Below are positions 16,512 to 25,868 of a stretch of DNA of 64,000 bases, piece after piece (the stretch's first letter is position 1; every line of letters begins with the position of its first letter). The stretch is from positions 1 through 64,000 of the forward strand of contig NZ_JADOES010000026.1 in NCBI RefSeq assembly GCF_018739885.1. Direction: 5' to 3'. The notes beneath the pieces were generated by a model. That model was not told the DNA's origin. It saw only the letters and a program-made list of their open reading frames with translations, and did not search any database. Both the position numbers and the translations under genes were made by a program. This stretch comes from Leptothoe spongobia TAU-MAC 1115 (lineage in GTDB: Bacteria > Cyanobacteriota > Cyanobacteriia > Phormidesmidales > Phormidesmidaceae).

Positions 16512-17828
16512 CTACAGATCGTAGTTTGAAAACATAAATGCTAGACCACCGTTCGAACAAATGCGCACAGGAAGATGTCCCGATGGTGCCAACTCACTAA
16601 AATCCAGTTCGTCATACCGTAACTGTCTCCCCCTCAGCCAGCTTCCCACGCGCCAACCGACTTTATTATTAAACTTATTCCACAACAACTTGTTCCATAA
16701 CTTATCACTTGGAAGGTTTCCATCATTCTTACCTGCACATTCCATGCAAATTCGTTTCTGTACACTAAAGCCAAATCTACCCCTGCTATATGCTATCCAA
16801 AGTCGATTAATCTCTAATAACGCTGAGGGAGGAAATAGTATTAGCTTTTTCTCTGCCATAAAATCAAAAGCACCTTGGACGCCGCCATCGAGGCCATATA
16901 TTGAAGCATCATCGCTACCAAGTCTCTTATTTATCGAGGCGATTGATATATCAGACATTAAGAGATCAGTGTACTGATTAGCTTTTTCCCAAGAACGTGC
17001 CTTAAGCAATTCCTCTAGTTCTTTGAAGGTAAAACCCTCTTCTTTTTCTACTGATCCATCGCTCACTTCCTCTTCTACCTGGAATTTAGCTAAGATCTCA
17101 AAGGCAAACGCACTAGCATTCTGTGATGCCCGCTTTTGACGGTCTTCTTCATTTCCCATAATCGAATCTTCAGCATTTTTATCCTTAATCAGATCAGATA
17201 TGCCACGAATAACCAGGGTTTGAATTTTTGGATAGGCAAAAGCTGCTTGAAGGAAACCAAAGCCTTCCATTTCAACAGCAATTGCATCGTTATAGCTATC
17301 CCGCAAAAACTGAAATAATTTAGATTCTCGTGATGCAATTACTTTTTCTCCAGCCGCTATGGGGCCTAAAAAAGCTTGAGGTCTAGCATTATCGCTATCA
17401 GGTATCCGCTTGACCCATTCACCTTTTCTGGTTTCGGATTTGGCTCGTTGGAGAATGGCATAGGTTGATTGTCCTACAGCAGGGCGAGTAGAAAACGTTT
17501 CATCTACCTTGCCAGATTCATACCCATAAACCTTGGTAGCAGCTACTACAGAACCGATATCAACATCTTTAATACCACCTGCGATACCTACGAAAATCAG
17601 ATAATCAGGATTAAAGTACACAATTGCTCGTTCTGTTTCAGTAGCTGCAATTGTATTGCCTGCTCCAATTTCAGCAATGCCCACATCCCAAGTCTGATTA
17701 TCTGTGATGAATTGACCCCGTTCATAAATAGTCCCTGGGGTATTCATAACTTCTTTTAGGTTGGTCAAATGATGACGTACAGCTAAATATTCAACTGGTA
17801 GAGCTGTCAGAATTACAACAAGGGCCAT
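16512..17828 (-). CDS. PNP-like domain fused to a GUN4 domain
   Basis: I start this 438-residue protein at the ATG at 17828, which matches the starts of the PNP paralogues. An ATG at 17894 would add 22 residues. Residues 1-250 are a PNP/MTAN-like domain with intact EME (186-188) and RGISD (D212). After an acidic linker, about 266-430 is a GUN4 domain. It shows the signature RGRFGFSVQKRI (349-360), VGWRVGSWL (390-398) and APSGHLP (414-420). GUN4 proteins bind porphyrins and stimulate magnesium chelatase; GUN4 modules are also attached to signalling proteins in cyanobacteria. The fusion suggests a tetrapyrrole- or partner-gated nucleosidase, which is inference. It lies downstream of the TPR cluster on the same strand. 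Confidence 0.86.
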   Translation of the reverse strand: MALVVILTALPVEYLAVRHHLTNLKEVMNTPGTIYERGQFITDNQTWDVGIAEIGAGNTIAATETERAIVYFNPDYLIFVGIAGGIKDVDIGSVVAATKVYGYESGKVDETFSTRPAVGQSTYAILQRAKSETRKGEWVKRIPDSDNARPQAFLGPIAAGEKVIASRESKLFQFLRDSYNDAIAVEMEGFGFLQAAFAYPKIQTLVIRGISDLIKDKNAEDSIMGNEEDRQKRASQNASAFAFEILAKFQVEEEVSDGSVEKEEGFTFKELEELLKARSWEKANQYTDLLMSDISIASINKRLGSDDASIYGLDGGVQGAFDFMAEKKLILFPPSALLEINRLWIAYSRGRFGFSVQKRICMECAGKNDGNLPSDKLWNKLLWNKFNNKVGWRVGSWLRGRQLRYDELDFSELAPSGHLPVRICSNGGLAFMFSNYDL

Positions 17829-17969
17829 AAAGACTGGATGCGAATTACTACGTGGGGCCTTACCATTCTGACCAGCCTTACCCTCAGATTTCAAGGAACT
17901 AACGTACTAATTTAGGTATTTTGGCCGATTTTTGAAAAACTAGATTTTAGTAACGTACCAGGTTTAGAT

Positions 17970-19692
17970 TTAAGAATCGCTTGACTGGCTATGAAGCAAC
18001 TGCTCTTGAAGTTCTTGACAGTCTTGAACCAGGGGAATCCTCAATTCTGTAGCGATGGTGAGGGCGCGATCGCAGTACTGCAAGGCCATCTCGTATTGTT
18101 CTAGTTTGCGATAAACTGCCGCCAAGTTTTGAAGTGCCGTGGCGAATTTTGAGAGGCACTACAATTTCTAGAGCAGCCTGTAGCGATTCCACGGCTTCTG
18201 AATACTGCTCTGAACGAATAAAGACTGCCCCAAGGTTACAGAGAGCATTAGCTTCCCCTCGGCGATCACCGATTTCTTTAGCTATCCCCAGCCGCTGTTG
18301 GTAATACTCGATGGCAAGCTGATAATCACCCAGAGCAAAGTACAGATTGCCCAGGCTACCTAGAGCAACGCCCTGACCTGACTTATCACCAATGGTTTCG
18401 CTGATGTCTAAAAATTGCTGATAGTAACTAACCGCCTGGTTGTAGTCATTAAGGGAATAAAAGGCATTCCCTAATGCACCTAGCGCAGCCGCCTCTCCAG
18501 CTCGATTCCCAATGTCTATCGCAATCTCTAAATGCTGCTGGTGATAGGTAATGGCTGTGGCATAGTCACCAAGAGCATCATAGATACTTCCTAAGCATCC
18601 TAGTGAAGTCGCCTCACTACGTCGGTCTTGAATATTTTGTGCGATTACCAAACTACGCTGATGTAGTTCAATGGCCTCAGGATAATTTCCTGTGTAGATA
18701 GCAATATTGCCCAGATTCGCTAGACTGTTGCTCTCACCTTTGCGATCTCCAATAGATTTCGCAATTTCTAAACTCTTTTGATGACATTCAATAGCTTGAA
18801 CATAGTTACCCGTGCTGGTGTAGCTCAGGCCTAAACTCCCTAATGCTTGTTCCTCACCCAATTGATCGTCAATCTCTTGAGAGATTTCCAGACTCTGTTG
18901 ATGAAAATCAAGAGCCTGAGCAAAGTTACCGAGGCTTTGATGGGCCAAACCTAAGTTACCTAGTACTTCTCGCTGTCCTCGACGGTCGTTAATTGCCGTG
19001 GCGATTTCCAAACGTTGCCCCTGGTATTCAATAGCTTTATTGAAATCCCCAAGCGCATTGTAGGCGAGCCCTAAATTACCCAGAGCCGCTCCTTCAGCAC
19101 GTCGATCATTAATCTCCTGAACAATAGCCAAACTTTGCTCAGAATACTGAATCGACTGGTGATAGTCTCCCAGAAAGTAGAAATTTAGCCCTAAATTACC
19201 CAGAGCTAATCCTTCACTTTGGCGATCGCCTATATTTCGGGCAACTTCTAACTGTTGGTTTTGATAATGAATAGCTTTGTCATACTCACTGAGTGAGTTA
19301 TGCAGGTTGCCTAAACCATTCAGCAGGGTAAGCTCCCAGTCAGAATCTAGCTTTCCTAGTAGTTTAGTAAACAACTCTAACTGCTCATGGTAATAGCCCC
19401 ACGTGTTGAGTTGGTTGTGGAGCTGATCTTGAGTAGGAGTGTTTAATCGAATAGCGAGAATTTTACCAATAACTTGCCAGTTTTCAAGCTCGAATAGATG
19501 ATGACAAGCTTCTAAACATCCACGAACTTTTTCTAAATTAGAAGCATTTTCAGAAGGTTGATATTTACTTAACCAATTGATAGCGGCCCTGTAGTGAGTA
19601 CGTTTCCAAGGAGGACGCAGAGATTTTATGTTTTTTGACTCTAACTTGGCTTTTTGAAGAATTAATTGGCTAGGCGGTAAAAACTCACACAT
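17970..19692 (-). CDS. TPR-only protein, C-terminus displaced by a frameshift
   Basis: The open frame (17989-19692) encodes 567 residues. It has the shared N-terminal domain with RTHYRAAINWLSKY and GCLEACHHLFELENW, then about ten 40-residue TPRs. The last 55 residues look unnatural. In the next frame the DNA reads a normal final TPR, with NLAAVYRKLEQYEMALQYCD, ending at a stop at 17970. Dropping one base from the A-run (plus-strand TTTT at 18147-18150) restores it. The gene is thus frameshifted at a homopolymer, by mutation, slippage or sequencing error. It is third in the tandem TPR series behind the PNP-NB-ARC gene. Confidence 0.8.
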
Positions 19693-19756
19693 TGTTTTCT
19701 AAGGTTGAGTGAGTATGGCATAGGGCTTGCTTTTTGTCTTGTATATATCTTGATCG

Positions 19757-21073
19757 TTAAAAGATTTTTAATATATGCAATAATTTGAGCAATAGTTTAA
19801 ATAAATATTTGAATATCCAAGAGTATCTCCCTTGAAGTTTACGAATGACCCACATTAATGCTTGACAACTTGAGGTCATAGGAAGCTCCAAGCGGCTAGA
19901 AATTTCTATAGCCTGGGAACACTCTTCCTTAGCCTGTTCAAGTCGATCTGTCATGCAATGTATGATGGCTAATTCATATAGATTTACAGTGATTCCTCTC
20001 GGCACTCCAATTTCTTGGTAGATAGTTGTAGATTGTGTAAGGTGTCTTTCTGCTTTACTTAACTGCCTCATTTTGAGGTACGTGATTCCTAGATTGCCTA
20101 AAGCATTTCCCTCAGCGTTTTGATCACCAACTTCTCGTGCAATATCTAAATGCTGCTGATAACAGTCAATAGCTTCTGAGTAACGTCCTAAATCACTGTA
20201 AGCGAGTCCCAAATCACCAAGTGCAGCACCAATTCCCCAGCGATCATCAATCTTCCTTGCAATAGTTAAATATTGTTGTTTATAAATAATTTCTTGTTGA
20301 TACTTTTTCAAGTATCCATAAGCATGCCCTAACCCACAGAGCGCATTGCCTTTAATTTTTTGCTCGTTGATACTTTGGGCAATTTCTAAACATCTTGAGT
20401 AGCAAGAAATCGCTTTGTCATAATCTCCAATTGTATTAAAATGATTTCCTAAGTTTGAGTAACTAGCAGCTTCTCCGCCTCGACTTCCAATTTCTTTCGA
20501 AATAGCAAGACTTTGGTCATGAAAATCAAATGATTGATCATAGTTTCCCAAATGATGATGAGCAAGTCCTAATTGACTTAGGGCAGTGCTTTCGCTGTAT
20601 CGATTAGAAATTTCTCTAGCAATACTCAACTGCTTTTCTTGGTAATAAATAGCCTTGTTATAATTGCTGAGAGAATTATACAGACTACCGAGACCATTCA
20701 GTAGGGTTAGCTCCCATTCAGAATCTAGCTTTCCCAGCAAGTTAGTAAATAGCCCTAACTGTATATGGTAATAGCCCCATGTATTGAGTTGATTGTATAG
20801 CTGTTCTTTTGTAGGAGTATTTAATCGAATAACAAGTATTTTACCAACAACTCCCCAATCTTCTAGTTCAAAGAGGTGGTGACAAGCTTCTAAACATCCA
20901 TGTATCTTGTCTAAATTAGAAGCATTCTCAGGTGGTTGATATTTGCTTAACCAGTTGATGGCAGCCCTGTAATGTGTTCGCTTTGAGTGAGGATATAGAG
21001 ATTTAGTTACATTGAGGTCTAAGCCAATGTTCTGGAGTATTACTTGTCCAGGAGGCAATAATGTAGACATCAT
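19757..21073 (-). CDS. TPR-only protein with hydrophobic C-terminal tail
   Basis: This 438-residue protein has the same N-terminal domain as its downstream neighbour, with RTHYRAAINWLSKY, a GCLEACHHLFELEDW helix and WGYYHIQLGLF. About six TPRs follow. Its C-terminal half is closer to the upstream TPR gene, with LGLAYSDLGRYSEAIDCYQQ and LGITYLKMR. It ends in a Lys-spaced hydrophobic helix, FKYLFKLLLKLLHILKIF, that could touch membrane. There are 48 bp to the upstream TPR gene and 64 bp to the next, consistent with one transcript. Two start ATGs are adjacent (21073 and 21070). Its function is inferred as a sensor or partner for the PNP-NB-ARC protein. Confidence 0.82.
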   Translation of the reverse strand: MMSTLLPPGQVILQNIGLDLNVTKSLYPHSKRTHYRAAINWLSKYQPPENASNLDKIHGCLEACHHLFELEDWGVVGKILVIRLNTPTKEQLYNQLNTWGYYHIQLGLFTNLLGKLDSEWELTLLNGLGSLYNSLSNYNKAIYYQEKQLSIAREISNRYSESTALSQLGLAHHHLGNYDQSFDFHDQSLAISKEIGSRGGEAASYSNLGNHFNTIGDYDKAISCYSRCLEIAQSINEQKIKGNALCGLGHAYGYLKKYQQEIIYKQQYLTIARKIDDRWGIGAALGDLGLAYSDLGRYSEAIDCYQQHLDIAREVGDQNAEGNALGNLGITYLKMRQLSKAERHLTQSTTIYQEIGVPRGITVNLYELAIIHCMTDRLEQAKEECSQAIEISSRLELPMTSSCQALMWVIRKLQGRYSWIFKYLFKLLLKLLHILKIF

Positions 21074-21121
21074 TATTTTGCAATCAGAAGACGTGCAACA
21101 TTCAAAACAGTTGTTATAGTT

Positions 21122-22810
21122 TTATGCTATTCTAAGCATTCCCAGGATTTTGAACAAAAGCTTTGACAAACACCTAAATATCAAAGAGTATTTTCCCCGG
21201 AGTAATCGAAGCCATTTTAGTAATATTCCACAGCTTGAAGCGATAGGTAGTTTGAGTTTACTAGCCATTTCTAGGGCTTGAGAACATTCTTCATTAGCCA
21301 GCTCAAATTGTCCTTTTATACAGTGCAATATAGCCAGTTCATATAGATTAAAAGCTATACTCCTAGGTGCCTTGATCTTTTCAAAAATAGCTATGGAATG
21401 TATAAGGTTAGCTTCAGCTTTATTTATTCTTCTCATTTTTAAATAGGTAACTCCCAAATTACCTAAAGCATTGCCTTCCGCATTTTTATCCCCTAGTTCT
21501 TGCGCAATGACTAAATGCTGTTCATAACAGTCAATAGCCTTTGAATAAGAGCCTAAATCACTATATGCAAGCCCTAAATCACCAAGTGCTGCACCAATTT
21601 CCCAACGGGCACCAATTCTCTTGACAATATCTAAACACTGTTTTTTATAAATGACTTCTTGTTCATATTGTTTTAAATAACCATAGGCATGTCCTAAACC
21701 ACATAGAGCTGTAGATTCAATTTTTTGATCCCCAATAGTGCGTGAGATATCTAAGCATTTTGAATAGTAGTTGATAGCTTTTTGATAATCACCAAGTGTA
21801 TTGAAATGATTACCTATGTTTGCATAGCCAATGGCTTCTCCACTACGACTACCAATTGCTTTCGAAATGGCTATATTTTGATGATGTAGATCGAATGATA
21901 TATCATATTTTCCTTGATAAAAATGGGCGACCCCTAATTTACTTAGAGCATCACTTTCTCCATGTCGATTATTGATTTCTCTAGCGATCTCTAAATATTG
22001 CTGATAATAAATAATTGCTTGTTCATAGCTACCTTGTTGTAAATAGATCTCACCTATATTACCTAAATTGGTGGCCTCTCCCAATTTATTCCCAATTTTT
22101 TGTGCAATTAATAGGCTTTTTTTGTTAAAATCAAGAGCTTTTTCATAATCTCCTAGAGCTTTATAAGCAAGACCTAATCCACCTAAACTACTACCAACAG
22201 ATTTCCAGTGATTGATGTTCTTGGCAAGTTGGAAACATTGATTATTGAACTTGATTGCTTCTTGGTAGTTATCTGTGTGTAGATAAATGTTTGCCAAGTT
22301 TCCTAGTGAAGCACATACTTGGGACTTTTCATCAAGTTCATTAGCAATTTCTAGACTTCGCATGTATGCCTGAAGTGCTTTGTCATATCTGGATTGGTAC
22401 TCATGAGCAAGACCAATATCATTTTGACAAATCATTTCTCCGTCAATTTTGAGATGGCCAGATACTTTTTCACAAAGCTCTAGCTGTTCTTGATAATACC
22501 CCCAAGCAAAAAGCAACATTGTTATTCTGTTAGTCTTGAATTGCCCATTGGATGGAGCATTAATTGTTTCCATAAACAAATTACCTGCAATATCCCAATC
22601 CTCAATCTCACAAATATGGGATAAAGCTTCTATATATCCCTTTATAGTTTCTCGATTTGATGGATTGGAAGATGGGGAATACTTGAGCAGCCAATTGTAC
22701 GCTGCACGATAATGGCTACGTTTCCATCGGGGTTTTATTCCCTTGGTAACCGTTAAATCAAGACCAATTTTTTGAAGTATTTCTCTATTGTTAGATGGAT
22801 TCTGATTCAT
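21122..22810 (-). CDS. TPR protein translationally coupled to the PNP-NB-ARC gene
   Basis: This 562-residue protein begins with the shared N-terminal domain (KRSHYRAAYNWLLKY, WGYYQEQLELCEK), then has about nine TPRs. It ends in a hydrophobic, Lys/Arg-spaced tail, FRCLSKLLFKILGMLRIA. Its ATG overlaps the stop of the PNP-NB-ARC gene as ATGA (22807-22810), so the same ribosomes probably translate both. The upstream protein stops right after its winged-helix region, where a STAND protein would normally continue into repeats. This gene therefore looks like the missing sensor half as a separate chain. It is more diverged at the N-terminus than the two TPR genes behind it. Confidence 0.85.
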   Translation of the reverse strand: MNQNPSNNREILQKIGLDLTVTKGIKPRWKRSHYRAAYNWLLKYSPSSNPSNRETIKGYIEALSHICEIEDWDIAGNLFMETINAPSNGQFKTNRITMLLFAWGYYQEQLELCEKVSGHLKIDGEMICQNDIGLAHEYQSRYDKALQAYMRSLEIANELDEKSQVCASLGNLANIYLHTDNYQEAIKFNNQCFQLAKNINHWKSVGSSLGGLGLAYKALGDYEKALDFNKKSLLIAQKIGNKLGEATNLGNIGEIYLQQGSYEQAIIYYQQYLEIAREINNRHGESDALSKLGVAHFYQGKYDISFDLHHQNIAISKAIGSRSGEAIGYANIGNHFNTLGDYQKAINYYSKCLDISRTIGDQKIESTALCGLGHAYGYLKQYEQEVIYKKQCLDIVKRIGARWEIGAALGDLGLAYSDLGSYSKAIDCYEQHLVIAQELGDKNAEGNALGNLGVTYLKMRRINKAEANLIHSIAIFEKIKAPRSIAFNLYELAILHCIKGQFELANEECSQALEMASKLKLPIASSCGILLKWLRLLRGKYSLIFRCLSKLLFKILGMLRIA

Positions 22811-24780
22811 ACAACTAACTCATCTAAAGACTCTAAGTGTTTGAGTGATACGCTTCGAATAATGTTGTGTTGCCTTAAAAGACATCGATTGTCCTCAATA
22901 GATTCTTCAACTAAATACCGTTCTCGTAAGGTCTCTAAGGCTACTTTTTGCTCATGTTCATTGCGATCCCAATCTTCTAAATGACTGAGCCAGAAGTCTT
23001 CCTGTACAGGGCATCGATAAACGGATGACTCACACAGCAAAATATATGCCCATTTAGCATCCTCTTTTAACCGCGTAAATGTTTTATTGAGTCGTGATCG
23101 AACATTTCTTCGCAATGTTGTTGTAAATCTATCTAACTTCCACTGATCTTTACCTACAGTTTTTCCATCTTGACCTTCAGCTATGGCTTTTTCAACGTCC
23201 TCAACCTCACTGCCATATTTATTCCAATAAGCAACGATATTTCCTCTAAACGGCTTATTCTTAATTTCCCCTGCAATGACTCGTAATGCTAAAGGATGTC
23301 CTTCATAGGCTGCTCCGATTCGCTCTAAATAAGGTCGGCCATCCGAACTAGGACTGACATCCAATTCTATTTTCCCAAACAAGGCTATTTGCTCAGCTTT
23401 CTCCAGGCCACCTAGGGGTTCAAAGTACCAGAAGTTTTGATATCGTGTTCCTACCTCTTCCAATTTGCCAGGTAAATCCTGAGAGGTAAGAATGACACAA
23501 CTCTTGCATGAATCAGCTTTTAGATATGCCTCAAAAAAATTGAGCCACCATTCATCCTTGAAATCATTCCAACCTTCCTCTTCATTACCCTGCAAAATAT
23601 TCTCTAACGAGTCCATTTGCACCAGGTAGCGATTCTCCCGCATGTGGTTAAGCAATCGACTTAGGAGGCGCTGTGGGTCTTTCCGATCATCAGGGGTAAT
23701 CAGTTCACCCCACGTTTCTAGCCAACGGGCCGCCACACTAGAGAAGTCAGAACTTTGCTGCTCATCATCAAAGTTTTCCTGCTGATAATGAGACCAGTCA
23801 TTACCCAGCCAATCACTAACCTCTATAGAGAGACGTTCTCCGAGTGCTGTCTTACCAATGCCAGTGATACCCAATAGCATTAGTAATCGACAATTACTAC
23901 GGATGAGATCGCTTAAATTCTGAATCAAACTTTCCCGACCAACCCAACCATCGTCATAGGCAAAGAAACTGGGTCGATTTGGCTCCACAGACGTTTCCTC
24001 TGGTTCAGCAGACTGAGCACCCTCCATTTCTAGCTTTGACAAAACCTCAAAGGCAAACGCACTGGCATTTTGTGAAGCACGTTCCTGCCGATTTTCTTCA
24101 TTGCCTTTCTCTGGGTCATCGGCATTTTTATCCTCAATAAGGTCAGAGATGCCACGAATTACCAGGGTCTGAATACCAGGGTAAGCAAAGGCAGCTTGCA
24201 GGAAGCCATAGCCTTCCATTTCAACTGCGATCGCATCGTTATAACTAGCCCGCAAAAACTGAAATAACTCAGACTCACGGGATGCAATTACCTTTTCCCC
24301 AGCTGCAATAGGGGCTACAAAAACTTGAGGTTTAGTACTTGTAGCATTATGTAACCGTTCTACCCATTCACCTTTTCTGGCTTCCGATTTAGCCCGTTGG
24401 ATAACCGCATATTTTGATTTCCCCACAGCAGGCCGAGTCGCAAATCCATTTTCGCCCACCTTGCCTGACTCATAACCATATACTTCAGTTGCAGCGACGA
24501 CATCGCCTACATCAACATCCTTTATACCTCCTGCAATGCCCACAAAGAATAGGACATCCGGCTTGAAGTAATTCAAAGCCCGCTCAGCTTCAACCGCAGC
24601 ACCAGCATTACCAGCACCAACTTCAGCAATCCCCACTTCCCACTGCTGATTATCTGTCACGAACTGCCCCCGCTCGTAAATCGTCCCTTGGGGATGCGTC
24701 TCTTCATTAAGACCCGTCAAATGCTTGCGTACAGCCAGATACTCAACCGGTAGGGCTGTCAAAATTACAGCAAGGGGCAT
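22807..24780 (-). CDS. PNP-like domain fused to NB-ARC ATPase, without repeats
   Basis: This 657-residue protein has a PNP/MTAN-like head (1-250) with all key motifs kept: LPVEYLAV (E13), GIAGGIKD, EME (187-189) and RGISD (D213). From about 278 comes an NB-ARC-type ATPase: GRESLIQNL, P-loop GITGIGKT (304-311), Walker B LVQMDSLENIL (D390) and a GHPLALRVI motif near 494. A winged-helix region ends with LLRQHNIIRSVSLKHL near the C-terminus. Related STAND proteins then continue into TPRs, but here the stop overlaps the start of a separate TPR gene. PNP heads are known ATP-cleaving immune effectors, so this is the best candidate for an active effector-switch unit. It may share a transcript with the small DNA-binding gene upstream. 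Confidence 0.88.
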   Translation of the reverse strand: MPLAVILTALPVEYLAVRKHLTGLNEETHPQGTIYERGQFVTDNQQWEVGIAEVGAGNAGAAVEAERALNYFKPDVLFFVGIAGGIKDVDVGDVVAATEVYGYESGKVGENGFATRPAVGKSKYAVIQRAKSEARKGEWVERLHNATSTKPQVFVAPIAAGEKVIASRESELFQFLRASYNDAIAVEMEGYGFLQAAFAYPGIQTLVIRGISDLIEDKNADDPEKGNEENRQERASQNASAFAFEVLSKLEMEGAQSAEPEETSVEPNRPSFFAYDDGWVGRESLIQNLSDLIRSNCRLLMLLGITGIGKTALGERLSIEVSDWLGNDWSHYQQENFDDEQQSSDFSSVAARWLETWGELITPDDRKDPQRLLSRLLNHMRENRYLVQMDSLENILQGNEEEGWNDFKDEWWLNFFEAYLKADSCKSCVILTSQDLPGKLEEVGTRYQNFWYFEPLGGLEKAEQIALFGKIELDVSPSSDGRPYLERIGAAYEGHPLALRVIAGEIKNKPFRGNIVAYWNKYGSEVEDVEKAIAEGQDGKTVGKDQWKLDRFTTTLRRNVRSRLNKTFTRLKEDAKWAYILLCESSVYRCPVQEDFWLSHLEDWDRNEHEQKVALETLRERYLVEESIEDNRCLLRQHNIIRSVSLKHLESLDELVV

Positions 24781-24967
24781 AGGCTTTATTTCAAGTCAGG
24801 TTGATTCCACCATTCTGGCGATTTCAACCTGAAATGCCAAGGGACTAAGGTATTTCTTTGCTTTTTGATCCACTATGAACGATTTTCCACCATTACTGTC
24901 TCATTCGTTGGTTGAAAAAGTAACGGATTAAGTTGGCAAAAACTTACTACTATCAAAGGCAGAAATC

Positions 24968-25225
24968 CTATCTCTTCTGTGTTCTCTTTTGATTACTTAA
25001 GAGAGACTTTTGGTAAACCGCAATAGCCCTACCATGGGCGACAGGATCTTCTCGGTTATGCAACCAATCCTTTAACAGCTCAAGGTTATAACGAATACAA
25101 CGACTGTTGATCCGCACCCAATGGAGACCTTCAATCCATTCGCCACTGCGACGATAGCGCTTGAGTGTCGAAGCACTCATATTTAAACATTCTGTTGCTT
25201 GACGTTTACTTGCAAAGAGAAGCAT
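24968..25225 (-). CDS. small excisionase/MerR-like DNA-binding protein
   Basis: This 85-residue protein has a helix-turn-helix of the excisionase/AlpA type. The segment SASTLKRYRRSGEWIEGLHW is followed by a wing-like IRYNLELLKDWL. Such proteins act as recombination directionality factors or small transcription regulators. A strong Shine-Dalgarno (AGGAG, 7 bases from the ATG at 25225) supports the start. It is the most upstream gene of the minus-strand run and may control the PNP-NB-ARC/TPR genes or be left over from a mobile element. No integrase is visible nearby. Confidence 0.65.
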   Translation of the reverse strand: MLLFASKRQATECLNMSASTLKRYRRSGEWIEGLHWVRINSRCIRYNLELLKDWLHNREDPVAHGRAIAVYQKSLLSNQKRTQKR

Positions 25226-25868
25226 GACGCTACTCCTAACCGTTATTGGTCAATTCCAAAATCGGCAGATGTGTTTAAGAAGGTTCTCGCTGTTATCACA
25301 GCCAATCCTCAGCAGTCCTGATAGTTCCTATCTTACGATCAATGCTGAACATATGCGGACGAAGAAATATTGCTTAATTTAGTTTGTGACTAAATATTTC
25401 ATATAGGCGGATCGTCATTTTTTTTAACCTACATGTCTGAACTCAAGTCACCTAATGCCCTGGGTTTCGAAATGCTATATCAAAGTTGTCAGCATAAAGT
25501 GACTATGTAAGGAAGCTAGCTACTTATGTCTGATTGATTGATCAGCATAGCTCTCAAAACCACTGATTTTATTGAGTCTCAGCCCCTATAAAAATCTAAA
25601 CCTGCTGATCAAATTGCCCCTTGACTCAGTCAGATGTTGTAGCTAATCTAAGCCTTAGGCTGTTCACGGCCTTACTACAGAGCCCATAATTTAGCGCCAT
25701 CGGCAGGTGCAGCAACACCACGCCGATGACATACGCCCTCCAAGCTGAACCAGCAGCCTGGGAACGCAGGTTTAATGTACCTGATGCCACCCCGGATTGC
25801 ACCTATGCAGGGGGTGGCTATCTTATGGCTCTGGTTTCCTTCTCGTCGTTTATCGGAGATCAGAGTCC
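25226..25868. other. 643-bp gap without recognisable genes
   Basis: I see no supported gene here. The only longer frame (25726-25926, plus) overlaps the start region of the small gene at 25869 in another frame and has no family features. The part next to 25225 should contain the promoter of the HTH gene. Confidence 0.5.

Noticed and set aside
17989-22810. 120-bp periodicity that could be taken for a DNA repeat array
   Set aside because: It reflects the 40-residue TPR unit at the protein level.
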